This document shows positions 1 through 6,207 of a stretch of 43,301 nt of DNA, one piece after another (position 1 is the first letter of the stretch; each line of letters opens with the position of its first letter). The stretch lies in assembly GCA_002432425.1 (NCBI GenBank), contig DJEL01000029.1, positions 1 through 43,301 on the forward strand, in the 5' to 3' direction. The DNA is from Lachnospiraceae bacterium UBA5899. Lineage in GTDB: Bacteria > Bacillota > Clostridia > Lachnospirales > Lachnospiraceae. Below the pieces are notes generated by a model. The model did no database searches and had not been told where the DNA came from. It saw nothing but the letters and a program-made list of their open reading frames with translations. The position numbers and the translations under genes were made by a program.

Positions 1-87
1 TATGGTGATAAAGTTTTTCAGCCAGTGGATGATTACAAGTTAATCACTCCGGCAACTCCTTTTGATAAGGATAAGGCTGCAAAGTAG
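1..87 (+). CDS. C-terminal end of an unknown prophage protein (partial)
   Basis: An open frame enters from the left edge and stops at a TAG ending at 87, giving 28 residues with a charged tail (ending DKDKAAK). In filamentous phages the gene before the coat protein often encodes the single-stranded DNA-binding protein, and an acidic/lysine tail would suit that, but too little is visible to identify it. It lies about 140 bases upstream of the coat-like gene, separated from it by a GC-rich hairpin. Confidence 0.5.
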   Translation, partial: YGDKVFQPVDDYKLITPATPFDKDKAAK

Positions 88-124
88 TTGTTAAGCTAAT
101 AGCTTTACATATTTCCCAACACTT

Positions 125-153
125 CCGGGCGGTGATGTTAATATTCCGCCCGG
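125..153 (+). repeat. GC-rich hairpin with nonanucleotide-like loop
   Basis: Perfect 8-bp inverted repeat CCGGGCGG (125-132) and CCGCCCGG (146-153) with a 13-nt loop, between the partial first gene and the coat-like gene. There is no T-run, so it is not a standard terminator. TAATATTCC, at the loop and right arm, differs by one base from the geminivirus nonanucleotide TAATATTAC. It could be a transcript-processing or attenuation hairpin, or a second nicking site. A second small inverted repeat (CCCTTGCAGGG, around 170-180) follows. Confidence 0.5.
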
Positions 154-225
154 TCTCCCTCGGACATCCCCCTTGCAGGGTGTTAATAAAATAGATGGTA
201 GTTATACATCAGAAAGGAGTTCGTT

Positions 226-417
226 ATGTTGCATCTTTTAACTGTTGTCGGTGCAGATACTCCGGTAATCAATACAAATATTGTTACCGAATTAGTATCT
301 CTGGTAAAGAATGTTATGGGTCTGTTTTCTGAGTTCCCGTTAAACGTTCTTCTTATTGCTTCCCTCTGCTTTGTGGCGTTTGGTCTGTTCAAACGTGCGA
401 AGGCAGCAGCAATGTAG
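226..417 (+). CDS. Putative major coat protein of a filamentous phage
   Basis: A 63-residue protein with a good ribosome binding site (AAAGGAG, 226 minus about 9). It has a polar, mildly acidic N-terminal part, a hydrophobic membrane segment at about residues 40-55 (PLNVLLIASLCFVAFGLF) and a basic, alanine-rich tail (KRAKAAAM). Short length, one membrane helix and a basic C-terminus that would face DNA in the virion are the usual features of inovirus major coat proteins. It is followed at once by a strong terminator, as the coat gene is in Ff phages. It lacks an obvious cleavable signal peptide, which many inovirus coat proteins have. The assignment rests on size, topology and position; no sequence family is recognised. 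Confidence 0.65.
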   Translation: MLHLLTVVGADTPVINTNIVTELVSLVKNVMGLFSEFPLNVLLIASLCFVAFGLFKRAKAAAM

Positions 418-443
418 TACCGGGTAGCTTTTGGTAGAAAAGT

Positions 444-493
444 AAAGGCTTAAGTTCTTAATTGAATATTGAGAAATTAAGCCTTTATTTTTT
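444..493 (+). terminator. Rho-independent terminator after the coat gene
   Basis: Perfect 10-bp stem AAAGGCTTAA (444-453) and TTAAGCCTTT (477-486) followed by a T-rich run (487-493). Placed directly behind the coat-like gene, it would allow much more coat mRNA than downstream mRNA, the arrangement known from Ff phages. Confidence 0.8.
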
Positions 494-507
494 GGAAAGG
501 AAAAGAA

Positions 508-2205
508 ATGAAAAGTAGAAATTTATTAAATATATTTTTGTTGTGTTGTGCCTTTGGTCTGTTTCTGGTATTCGGAGCAGTTGCCAATGCAGCAGAAGGA
601 ACGGAAGAAGAAAAGGAAACATATACGTATAACGCAACGTATAAGCTTCCCTTTGTTGGCGGTTATACCGAAGTTGTTGTAGATGGTACTTATGAGAACC
701 GATTATGTTTTTATAAAACAGAAGAAGGTGTTGCGTTGTGCGTAAATATCGTTATTGAAACTAATACACCCATTAGCCCTTCTATTCAAAAATTTACTAC
801 AAGATATCAAAACGGTAATGTACAGTATACGCAGTTAAGTACATCTTTTGAAAATGGCGATTTGTACGATATAAAAGGCAATATTCCAATATTTGACGGA
901 ACTACAGAAGCCGGAAAGGCTGCAGCATTGGAGTATTTGAAAACGGGTAAACAAGTTAAGGAAGGCTATAATATTTATCTTAATGATTTGAAAGTTTCTG
1001 ATGCTTCAAAAGATGTAGTTAATGTATCTTGGACAGGTTACACTTTAGACCCAGCACTTAGAAATAATGCAAATATTGTAGATTATAAGGTAGAGCGCCG
1101 GGTTTATCCCTATGTGGAATTATCAGAGGGTGAAATTGATGTTGGCTGGAATCCTTGGGAAGTTTATTCTAATTCTGTTCCCGGTAAACTTCTTACTGCA
1201 GATTTTATTTTTTCTCCTTCTTCTAAGTGTCCTTATAAAAATGGCTTTTCGCAACTTTGGCTTGATTTATGGCCTGTATGTATTGATGCAGACGGTACGG
1301 AGTATGTAGGAAAAAAATATCATTATTATTTTGATGTGGATGGTAACTTGACACATACTGATAATCCAATTGGAAGTCTTACACCTATTTATGACCCGGA
1401 TTGTAATTTTGTAGATTTTAATGTCTATGCTGATAGTAATTATGATAAGTATGGGCAGCCGTTGGATAAAGGTAAAACCAGTGTTCAGGAATGTGATATG
1501 TGTTATTATTTTATTTCTGCAACCGATTTTACACATTCTTATGATGTAGTAAGTAAAGATATTAAAGTTTTTGCTTATTATCCAACTGGTTTATCTTCCG
1601 GTTATGAAATTCCTTTTGATGCGTATGGTTCTTGGATACGTTCCGATTTAGTAAAGTCTGGATTTTCGTTTGATATTACTTTGGGGCAATTAAGGAAACG
1701 GTATGGCTTCAGTGCTATTCCAATTAAAAGGGATAATATGGATTTTACTTTGCGTTTTATTCCTTATTATTATTCAGGTGATAATCTGTATTATGGTAAT
1801 GCGTCGATAGTTGATATTACTGGAAATTCTGCAGGAGAATTCCAAGAGGTAGGAGACCCAAGTAATCCAAATAACCCTAAAAAGAATATCAATCCTGATG
1901 TTGATATATCTTCAGGTGATGCTGGTGTTGGTTCAGGTGGAAATACACCTACTGAAGCAGATAAGAATACTATACTTTCTTTTGTTAAAGGTTTTTTTGA
2001 ACTTATGGCAGCTTTGTTCCAGGAATCCGTTAAGTTTTTGAAACAGATTCCTGATTTTTTGAAATCGCTGTGGTCTTTAATAGATTTAGTTGGTCAATTT
2101 CCGTCCATGGTTTCAAAAGTTTTTTCTTTTTTGCCGTCAGCATATACTACCATGCTTGTGGGTGGATTGGCTTTGGCTATTCTTCTACGTATTTTCGGAA
2201 GGTGA
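508..2205 (+). CDS. Putative adsorption/minor coat protein (pIII-like), secreted with C-terminal anchor
   Basis: A 565-residue protein starting at an ATG after GGAAAGG. It begins with a signal peptide (basic MKSR, hydrophobic core to about residue 25, likely cleavage after ANA). A long, tyrosine- and aspartate-rich extracellular region follows. Around residue 470 is a glycine/serine-rich linker (SSGDAGVGSGG). The tail holds an amphipathic stretch and a final membrane helix (LVGGLALAILLRIF) ending in a short basic tip. Signal peptide, long variable ectodomain, Gly-rich linker and C-terminal anchor are the pIII/adsorption protein layout of filamentous phages, and the gene is in the expected place between coat and Zot genes. 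No domain is recognised in the ectodomain. Receptor binding is inferred from layout only. Confidence 0.65.
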   Translation: MKSRNLLNIFLLCCAFGLFLVFGAVANAAEGTEEEKETYTYNATYKLPFVGGYTEVVVDGTYENRLCFYKTEEGVALCVNIVIETNTPISPSIQKFTTRYQNGNVQYTQLSTSFENGDLYDIKGNIPIFDGTTEAGKAAALEYLKTGKQVKEGYNIYLNDLKVSDASKDVVNVSWTGYTLDPALRNNANIVDYKVERRVYPYVELSEGEIDVGWNPWEVYSNSVPGKLLTADFIFSPSSKCPYKNGFSQLWLDLWPVCIDADGTEYVGKKYHYYFDVDGNLTHTDNPIGSLTPIYDPDCNFVDFNVYADSNYDKYGQPLDKGKTSVQECDMCYYFISATDFTHSYDVVSKDIKVFAYYPTGLSSGYEIPFDAYGSWIRSDLVKSGFSFDITLGQLRKRYGFSAIPIKRDNMDFTLRFIPYYYSGDNLYYGNASIVDITGNSAGEFQEVGDPSNPNNPKKNINPDVDISSGDAGVGSGGNTPTEADKNTILSFVKGFFELMAALFQESVKFLKQIPDFLKSLWSLIDLVGQFPSMVSKVFSFLPSAYTTMLVGGLALAILLRIFGR

Positions 2206-2210
2206 TTTTT

Positions 2211-2363
2211 ATGGATAATGTAAAATATGTAATTGATGTTTGTTATTCAATTTTAAAAATGCAACTTTCACTTTGTGGTTATACTGTTACGTTGTGGAAT
2301 GTATTGATATTCGGGTTTTGTGTATTTGTACTTTTTGTTTTTATATTTAAATCATTTCGTTAA
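2211..2363 (+). CDS. Small single-span membrane protein (possible minor virion protein)
   Basis: A 50-residue protein starting at an ATG with GGAAGGTG upstream, five bases after the pIII-like stop. The C-terminal half is one hydrophobic helix (VLIFGFCVFVLFVFIF) ending KSFR. Tiny one-helix proteins in this part of a filamentous phage are commonly virion cap proteins. Its last 17 bases overlap the end of a reverse-strand gene. Confidence 0.55.
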   Translation: MDNVKYVIDVCYSILKMQLSLCGYTVTLWNVLIFGFCVFVLFVFIFKSFR

Positions 2364-2601
2364 GTATATCTATTCCGTATTTTATACCAATGATGCCGAG
2401 TATTATTTTTACTGTTGTTATTATGATTTTTATTAAGAAATAGAAACCTATGCAACCTATCCAGAAGCTCATTTGATTTATTAGATCTCTTATATCATCT
2501 AATCTTTTTATGATTGCGTCTGTGCGCTGGTTTTGGGTTGTTTCCTCTTCTTTTTTTATTCTTTCATAGGTTTCATTGCTTAGTATATTGTTTTCTTCCA
2601 T
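2347..2601 (-). CDS. Antisense small membrane protein inside the morphogenesis operon
   Basis: An 84-residue frame read against the surrounding genes. The internal ATG at 2601 is chosen because GAAAGAGGGG lies just upstream; a longer frame to 2664 exists but its extra part has no such site. The N-terminal 45 residues are strongly charged and likely coiled coil (ERIKKEEETTQNQR, IIKRLDDIRDLI). The C-terminal half is hydrophobic with isoleucine-rich membrane segments. The forward strand in this stretch has only the tail of one gene, so this is not a shadow of a forward gene. Function unknown; an anti-superinfection, immunity or holin-like role is possible but not shown. Confidence 0.55.
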   Translation of the reverse strand: MEENNILSNETYERIKKEEETTQNQRTDAIIKRLDDIRDLINQMSFWIGCIGFYFLIKIIITTVKIILGIIGIKYGIDILNEMI

Positions 2602-2664
2602 GGTAATATCCCCTCTTTCTTTTTCTATGGGGATAATTATAAAGATTAAAAAGGAGTGTGTCAA

Positions 2665-3051
2665 ATGTATGAAAAAGAAAATATTCAGGTCACTGTCGTA
2701 TCTGTTCCGTTGTCTGACGGATTACATAGTCATGTTAGTATTTCTTCTGGGAATGCTGGTGCTGATGTGTCCGGCGGAGACAATGGAGAAACTGAACAAT
2801 CCCCAGTTGATACAGTATCTTCCGGGGACGGCTCTTATATTCCTGGTACTCCTACTGTGTCGGGTGGTGATGGAACTTTTCAGACTACTGCCCCGGCTGA
2901 TTACACGGATAGCCTTGTGGAAATTAATGAAGAACTTACCGCATTAAGCAGCTTGGTATTTTTATTGTTTATATTCCTGCTCTGCACATGGACGGAACGA
3001 AATATAAACGGTGTTGTGGGTAAGTTTACCCAGTGGAAAAAAGGACGGTGA
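2665..3051 (+). CDS. Small anchored protein with Gly/Ser/Asp-rich ectodomain (possible minor virion protein)
   Basis: A 128-residue protein. The ATG at 2665 is chosen since AGGAG sits nine bases upstream; a GTG at 2656 would overlap that site. Residues about 25-85 are low-complexity, rich in Gly, Ser, Asp and Thr, with repeated SSGD/VSGGD motifs. A membrane helix near residues 95-112 (SSLVFLLFIFLLCTW) is followed by a basic tail (KWKKGR-type). No cleavable signal peptide is seen, so the N-terminus may be exported through the anchor. The Gly-rich motif resembles the linker in the pIII-like protein, suggesting both are parts of the virion tip. Function is inferred. Confidence 0.6.
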   Translation: MYEKENIQVTVVSVPLSDGLHSHVSISSGNAGADVSGGDNGETEQSPVDTVSSGDGSYIPGTPTVSGGDGTFQTTAPADYTDSLVEINEELTALSSLVFLLFIFLLCTWTERNINGVVGKFTQWKKGR

Positions 3052-3056
3052 TTTTT

Positions 3057-3203
3057 ATGCAATCGTTAATTGATATTATTTTGGCAGGTTCTGCAGAGTT
3101 TACCCCGGAAACCTTAGTCAGGTACATGTGCTTTGTGCTGGTGCTCTCCTGTATTGGTTCCGTGGTGAATTCTGTGTTTGATAACCTTGTAAGTCGGAGG
3201 TAG
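3057..3203 (+). CDS. Small single-span membrane protein
   Basis: A 48-residue protein, too short for many gene finders, with AAGGACGGTG before its ATG, five bases after the preceding stop. It has one hydrophobic span (YMCFVLVLSCIGSVVNSVF) and a basic end (VSRR). It lies directly before the Zot-type gene, whose ribosome binding site (GGAGG) falls inside its last codons. Position and size suit a minor virion or assembly protein of a filamentous phage. Confidence 0.55.
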   Translation: MQSLIDIILAGSAEFTPETLVRYMCFVLVLSCIGSVVNSVFDNLVSRR

Positions 3204-3208
3204 GCAGC

Positions 3209-4114
3209 ATGCTATATATTATTCTTATCGGAATAGGCTTGCTCTGCCTGTTCTCCGTTGTGTTTCGTGTGCTTCTGCTTCATCCATTTAAGACAGTCTA
3301 CAACGCTGTTGCGGATTGCCTTAAGTGGATGAAGTATAAAAAATGGCGTGAAATAAAAATGGGTCAGCTTATCTGCTTCGTTGGTCTGTTTGGTAAAGGA
3401 AAAACTCTGTCTGCCGTGCATTATGTTGTAGGCAAATATAAAAAATATAATGGAAAGAAAATCTATGACCCGAACCGCAAGAAGTGGGTGACGCAGGTAG
3501 TGCATATTATTAGTAATGTTGACTTGCCGTATATCCCCGGTGTAGAACGGTTCGAGGGTTTGGTCCAGATAGTGCAGGCAGCAGACCGTTTTAAGCAACT
3601 GGATGAAGAAAACGATACATTGACTTGTGTATTGGTGTTGGGCGATGAGTTTTCGGTGCAGCTTAACAGCCGTAAGTTCAAGGATAACATAGACCCTTTA
3701 TTTTTGAACACCCTGCTTACTTGTCGGCATCATCATATTTCCCTTATTTATACATCACAGAGGTTTAACCATGTAGATGCCTTACTGCGTCAGGTGACAC
3801 AGTACGTTGTTTCTTGCGATAAAATATGGCGTGTGATGGTACATGGGCAGTATGATGCTTTTACTCTGGAAAACGCAACAGACCCTACTCTTGTACGGCC
3901 TTTGCACCGCTTCGGCTGGTTTATAACCAATAAGGATTTTGCTCAGTATGACACTTTGGCATGTGTTGGAAATCTTACGAAGTCATGTCAGGAAGGGGAT
4001 TTCCTTACCGAGGAAGAAATATTGTCTTTGCAACGTAACGAAGCCGTAAACATGGATGCCGTGGACAGACCCAGCCGGAAATATATCCGCAGTATGAAGA
4101 AAAGGAGAAAATAA
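3209..4114 (+). CDS. Zot/pI-type filamentous phage assembly ATPase
   Basis: A 301-residue protein. An N-terminal membrane helix (residues about 2-24) is followed by a P-loop NTPase domain: Walker A GLFGKGKT at 59-66, Walker B CVLVLGDE at about 140-147, then a sensor-like TSQRF segment near 190. This is the Zonula occludens toxin (Zot) family pattern seen in pI proteins, which sit in the inner membrane and drive extrusion of the phage filament. The order here, membrane helix before the ATPase domain, differs from M13 pI, where the ATPase comes first, and may suit export through a single membrane. It has GGAGG six to ten bases upstream and belongs to the operon of small membrane proteins. This gene is the strongest evidence for an inovirus. 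Confidence 0.85.
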   Translation: MLYIILIGIGLLCLFSVVFRVLLLHPFKTVYNAVADCLKWMKYKKWREIKMGQLICFVGLFGKGKTLSAVHYVVGKYKKYNGKKIYDPNRKKWVTQVVHIISNVDLPYIPGVERFEGLVQIVQAADRFKQLDEENDTLTCVLVLGDEFSVQLNSRKFKDNIDPLFLNTLLTCRHHHISLIYTSQRFNHVDALLRQVTQYVVSCDKIWRVMVHGQYDAFTLENATDPTLVRPLHRFGWFITNKDFAQYDTLACVGNLTKSCQEGDFLTEEEILSLQRNEAVNMDAVDRPSRKYIRSMKKRRK

Positions 4115-4116
4115 AA

Positions 4117-4305
4117 ATGGATGTTTTTGAAAGTGCTTTTTTTTGTGCTTATGTTGATACTCTTGAGGATTTAATATCTTTGCGTATGTTGGTTCGCGAT
4201 ATTTTCAAGCATTGTCCTCCATATCGGGAGGAGCTTTTGCGTCTTTTGGACGAACAAGAGGAAAGATTACATCGTTCTCGTTCGTTGCATTGTGGCAACT
4301 CGTAG
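4117..4305 (+). CDS. Small hypothetical prophage protein
   Basis: A 62-residue, mostly helical, acidic protein with AAAAGGAG before its ATG, starting two bases after the Zot-type stop. It has heptad-like leucines (ISLRMLVRDIF, REELLRLLDEQEERL). No family is recognised. It is the last gene before the origin region. Confidence 0.55.
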   Translation: MDVFESAFFCAYVDTLEDLISLRMLVRDIFKHCPPYREELLRLLDEQEERLHRSRSLHCGNS

Positions 4306-4311
4306 AGCTTG

Positions 4312-4429
4312 CCCTTTACGGTAGGGAGTGCCGGGGTAGCCTAAGCCAAGGGGGCGGTCTGCCCCAGCCTTTAGGCGGGCACCGCCCCTGCAGGCAGGCA
4401 TCCCGGAACTGGGTTCCTACCGTCAAGGG
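4312..4429 (+). other. GC-rich folded region beside the origin (candidate packaging or second-strand signal)
   Basis: An outer stem joins CCCTTTACGGTAGG (4312-4325) with CCTACCGTCAAGGG (4416-4429), 13 of 14 bases paired. Inside, GGGGCGGT (4351-4358) pairs with ACCGCCCC (4381-4388), continued by GCCC/GGGC and a tip of GCCT-TT-AGGC. The stretch is far more GC-rich than the rest of the prophage, which suggests selection for structure. Filamentous phages carry their packaging signal and complementary-strand origin as hairpins in the intergenic region near the nick site; that role here is inferred. Confidence 0.6.
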
Positions 4430-4462
4430 TTGCCTAAAGGTTAGTATTACCCTTTAGGCAAC
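4429..4462 (+). other. CRESS-type rolling-circle origin: stem-loop with TAGTATTAC
   Basis: A perfect 12-bp stem, GTTGCCTAAAGG (4429-4440) and CCTTTAGGCAAC (4451-4462), encloses a 10-nt loop whose last nine bases (4442-4450) are TAGTATTAC. In circoviruses and related CRESS-DNA viruses this nonanucleotide at the tip of a stem is where Rep nicks, between the last T and AC, which here is 4448/4449. A matching CRESS-type Rep is encoded about 500 bases downstream. The stem sequence CCTTTAGGC also occurs at 4368-4376, a possible Rep recognition repeat. Structure and motif are seen directly; nicking is inferred. Confidence 0.88.
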
Positions 4463-4465
4463 TTC

Positions 4466-4567
4466 TGTATTTTGTATTTTGGGTATTGGAAACCCTTGTT
4501 TTTACTGGGTTTCATATAAAAATTAACTTTTGTATTTTTTGTATTTTTTATTTTACTTTTGTATTTT
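4466..4567 (+). repeat. Five TGTATTTT repeats between origin and rep genes
   Basis: TGTATTTT occurs at 4466, 4473, 4531, 4540 and 4560. Between the second and third copies lies a small inverted repeat GAAACCC (4489-4495) and GGGTTTC (4507-4513). These could be iterons, or operator sites controlling the rep genes; low-complexity AT drift is the plain alternative. Confidence 0.45.
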
Positions 4568-4580
4568 GGGAGGTTTTGGC

Positions 4581-4931
4581 ATGTCTATTGTTTCTAAAAG
4601 TTGGTTGTTAACATTTCCTGTTGATGCAGGTTTTACCCATGAACGTATCCGGGATATTTTAGCAGGTATTAAATCAATAAAATATTGGTGTATGTGTGAT
4701 GAAATTTCATCACAAGGCATTTTACACACTCATGTTTTTATTTTTTCTTCCTCTTGTATTGATTTTGATGCTTTAAGACCTTTTTTTCCTTTTGCTCATT
4801 TTGAGCGCTTGAATGGTTGGTGTGCTTTGGGTCGTAAATATGTTGCTAAACAAGGACTTTTTAAAAATTTCATTGATAAAGAGGTTCATTTATCTGATAC
4901 GTTTGAGGAGTTCGGAGAAATAGCCGAATAA
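4581..4931 (+). CDS. Stand-alone HUH endonuclease domain protein (short Rep paralogue)
   Basis: A 116-residue protein. The ATG at 4581 is chosen because GGGAGG lies just upstream. It contains only the HUH nuclease domain of the neighbouring Rep, with all three motifs: motif I WLLTFP (about 8-13), HUH pair HTH (His49, His51), and catalytic motif III YVAK (Tyr87, Lys90). It ends at SDTFEEFGEIAE, just where the Rep goes on towards its helicase, so it is a compact full nuclease rather than a random truncation. An 84-bp block is identical to rep while the rest has diverged clearly. It may be a second nickase, a regulator like geminivirus RepA or M13 gpX, or a relic kept by recombination. Confidence 0.7.
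   Translation: MSIVSKSWLLTFPVDAGFTHERIRDILAGIKSIKYWCMCDEISSQGILHTHVFIFSSSCIDFDALRPFFPFAHFERLNGWCALGRKYVAKQGLFKNFIDKEVHLSDTFEEFGEIAE
4623..4706 (+). repeat. 84-bp direct repeat, copy 1 (in short HUH gene)
   Basis: Identical base for base to 5022-5105 in rep. It encodes the DAGFTHERIRDILAG... segment between motif I and the HUH histidines. Flanking sequence is much less similar, so the identity points to recent recombination or gene conversion. Confidence 0.95.
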
Positions 4932-4958
4932 AAAAGTTTTACTTTTGGGGGAAAATGT

Positions 4959-5981
4959 ATGGCTGGAGCTAACAATAATTCACAATCAAGGAAATGGCTA
5001 TTGACTATAAACAATCCGCAGGATGCAGGTTTTACCCATGAACGTATCCGGGATATTTTAGCAGGTATTAAATCAATAAAATATTGGTGTATGTGTGATG
5101 AAATTGGTGGAAAAACTCATACATATCACACACATGTATTTATATTCCGTAACAGTCCTTTGAAATTTAGTCAGGTAAAAGATTTGTTTCCTACCGCTCA
5201 TATAGATAAATGTAAAGGAACTTGCCAAGAAAATAAAGACTATGTAACAAAGTCCGGGAAATATGCAGATACGGAAAAAGTAGAAACCAATTTACCAGAT
5301 ACCTTTGAAGAGTTTGGAGAATGCCCCCAGGAACGTCAGGGAGAAAGAAATGACCTTGCAACCTTGTATGAACTAATCAAAGAAGGAAAATCCGACTTTG
5401 AAATAATTGAAGAAAATCCTAACTTCATGAAGCGCCTTAATACCGTAAATCAGGTACGGGAAACGTTGAAGTATGAACAATTCAAAAATAAAGTTCGTGA
5501 CACCATGCATGTAGAATATTGGCAAGGTGACTCCGGTACTGGTAAAACATCGGGTATATATAATCTTTATGGTTTTGAAAATGTGTACCGTGTTACAGAT
5601 TATAGAAATCCTTGGGATGGTTATTCTGGGCAAGACGTTGTAGTTTTTGAAGAGTTCCGTGGTGATGTAGATATATCAAAGATGCTTATATGGCTGGATA
5701 TATACCCTTTGCAACTCCCCTGCCGTTACAATAATAAAACTGCCTGCTACACAAAAGTTTTTTTTACCAGTAACAAGCCATTGAAAAATCAATATATACA
5801 ATGGCAGAAAGATGAACCTGAAACCTTTAAGGCATTTACACGTAGAATACATACAGTAAAAATATTTACACAGGACGCAGCTCCTCAGGAGATACCCACC
5901 CAACAATATATAGATGGTGATGTATTTGTTAATGTTTCTGCAGCAGAAGAAAAATATATTCAAGAAACTTTTGGACTATAA
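4959..5981 (+). CDS. rep: CRESS-DNA-virus-type replication initiator (HUH endonuclease + SF3 helicase)
   Basis: A 340-residue protein. The N-terminal HUH nuclease has motif I WLLTINN (13-19), HUH pair His57/His59 and the nicking Tyr95 with Lys98 (YVTK). The C-terminal superfamily 3 helicase has Walker A GDSGTGKT (190-197), Walker B VVVFEEF (227-233), motif C TSN (270-272) and an arginine finger near 295-296. This order and the single tyrosine are those of Reps of circoviruses, geminiviruses and related bacterial plasmids. It differs from M13 gpII and other Rep families usual in inoviruses. It should nick the TAGTATTAC origin upstream and drive rolling-circle replication. A start ATG after TTGGGGG is used, 27 bases beyond the short HUH gene. 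Confidence 0.9.
   Translation: MAGANNNSQSRKWLLTINNPQDAGFTHERIRDILAGIKSIKYWCMCDEIGGKTHTYHTHVFIFRNSPLKFSQVKDLFPTAHIDKCKGTCQENKDYVTKSGKYADTEKVETNLPDTFEEFGECPQERQGERNDLATLYELIKEGKSDFEIIEENPNFMKRLNTVNQVRETLKYEQFKNKVRDTMHVEYWQGDSGTGKTSGIYNLYGFENVYRVTDYRNPWDGYSGQDVVVFEEFRGDVDISKMLIWLDIYPLQLPCRYNNKTACYTKVFFTSNKPLKNQYIQWQKDEPETFKAFTRRIHTVKIFTQDAAPQEIPTQQYIDGDVFVNVSAAEEKYIQETFGL
5022..5105 (+). repeat. 84-bp direct repeat, copy 2 (in rep)
   Basis: Identical to 4623-4706. It lies between motif I and the HUH motif of the full-length Rep. The two copies are 399 bases apart and could recombine to delete the short gene or fuse the two. Confidence 0.95.
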
Positions 5982-6008
5982 AAGGCAACCTTTACGGCTG
6001 CCTTTTTT
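5981..6008 (+). terminator. Terminator after rep, possibly bidirectional
   Basis: AAAGGCA (5981-5987) pairs with TGCCTTT (5999-6005) across an 11-nt loop, followed by a T-run to 6008. The A-run on the other side means it could also end transcripts from the reverse-strand genes that finish at 6010. Confidence 0.75.
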
Positions 6009-6009
6009 G

Positions 6010-6192
6010 TTATAAGATATCTGCCAAGGCTATTACTTGGGCTTCACTAAGATTGTCTAATAGAAGTTCATTTTTACTTTTTAGGGTTTCGCCCCAAAGT
6101 TCGTATCTGTCTGTTTCTGTTCCTGTCCATCCGTCGAATTGATTACATACGTGGAAGTTTTTTTCTTCCAGTTTCTTTATTGCTTCTTCCAT
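6010..6192 (-). CDS. Small hypothetical prophage protein
   Basis: A 60-residue frame on the reverse strand with GGGGAAAAG before its ATG. It is acidic and begins MEEAIKKLEEKNFHV. It ends LSEAQVIALADIL, a tail seen in small proteins of unknown role in Firmicutes elements. It follows the other reverse-strand gene by 15 bases and is convergent with rep. No function is assigned. Confidence 0.55.
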   Translation of the reverse strand: MEEAIKKLEEKNFHVCNQFDGWTGTETDRYELWGETLKSKNELLLDNLSEAQVIALADIL

Positions 6193-6207
6193 GTCTTTTC
6201 CCCTTTC

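Noticed and set aside
2576..2947. 123-residue forward open frame overlapping the Gly-rich protein gene
   Set aside because: It shares the ribosome binding site region but in another frame; the frame at 2665 has the better spacing, and the Gly/Ser-rich anchored product suits the operon. The last part of the alternative frame is hydrophobic, so it was considered but judged a shadow.
4212..4457. 81-residue forward frame across the origin region
   Set aside because: It runs through the GC-rich hairpins and the nonanucleotide; its composition reflects the folded DNA, not a protein.
4530..4580. Longer N-terminus for the short HUH protein
   Set aside because: The extra 17 residues come from the low-complexity TGTATTTT repeats, and a good ribosome binding site sits before the ATG at 4581.
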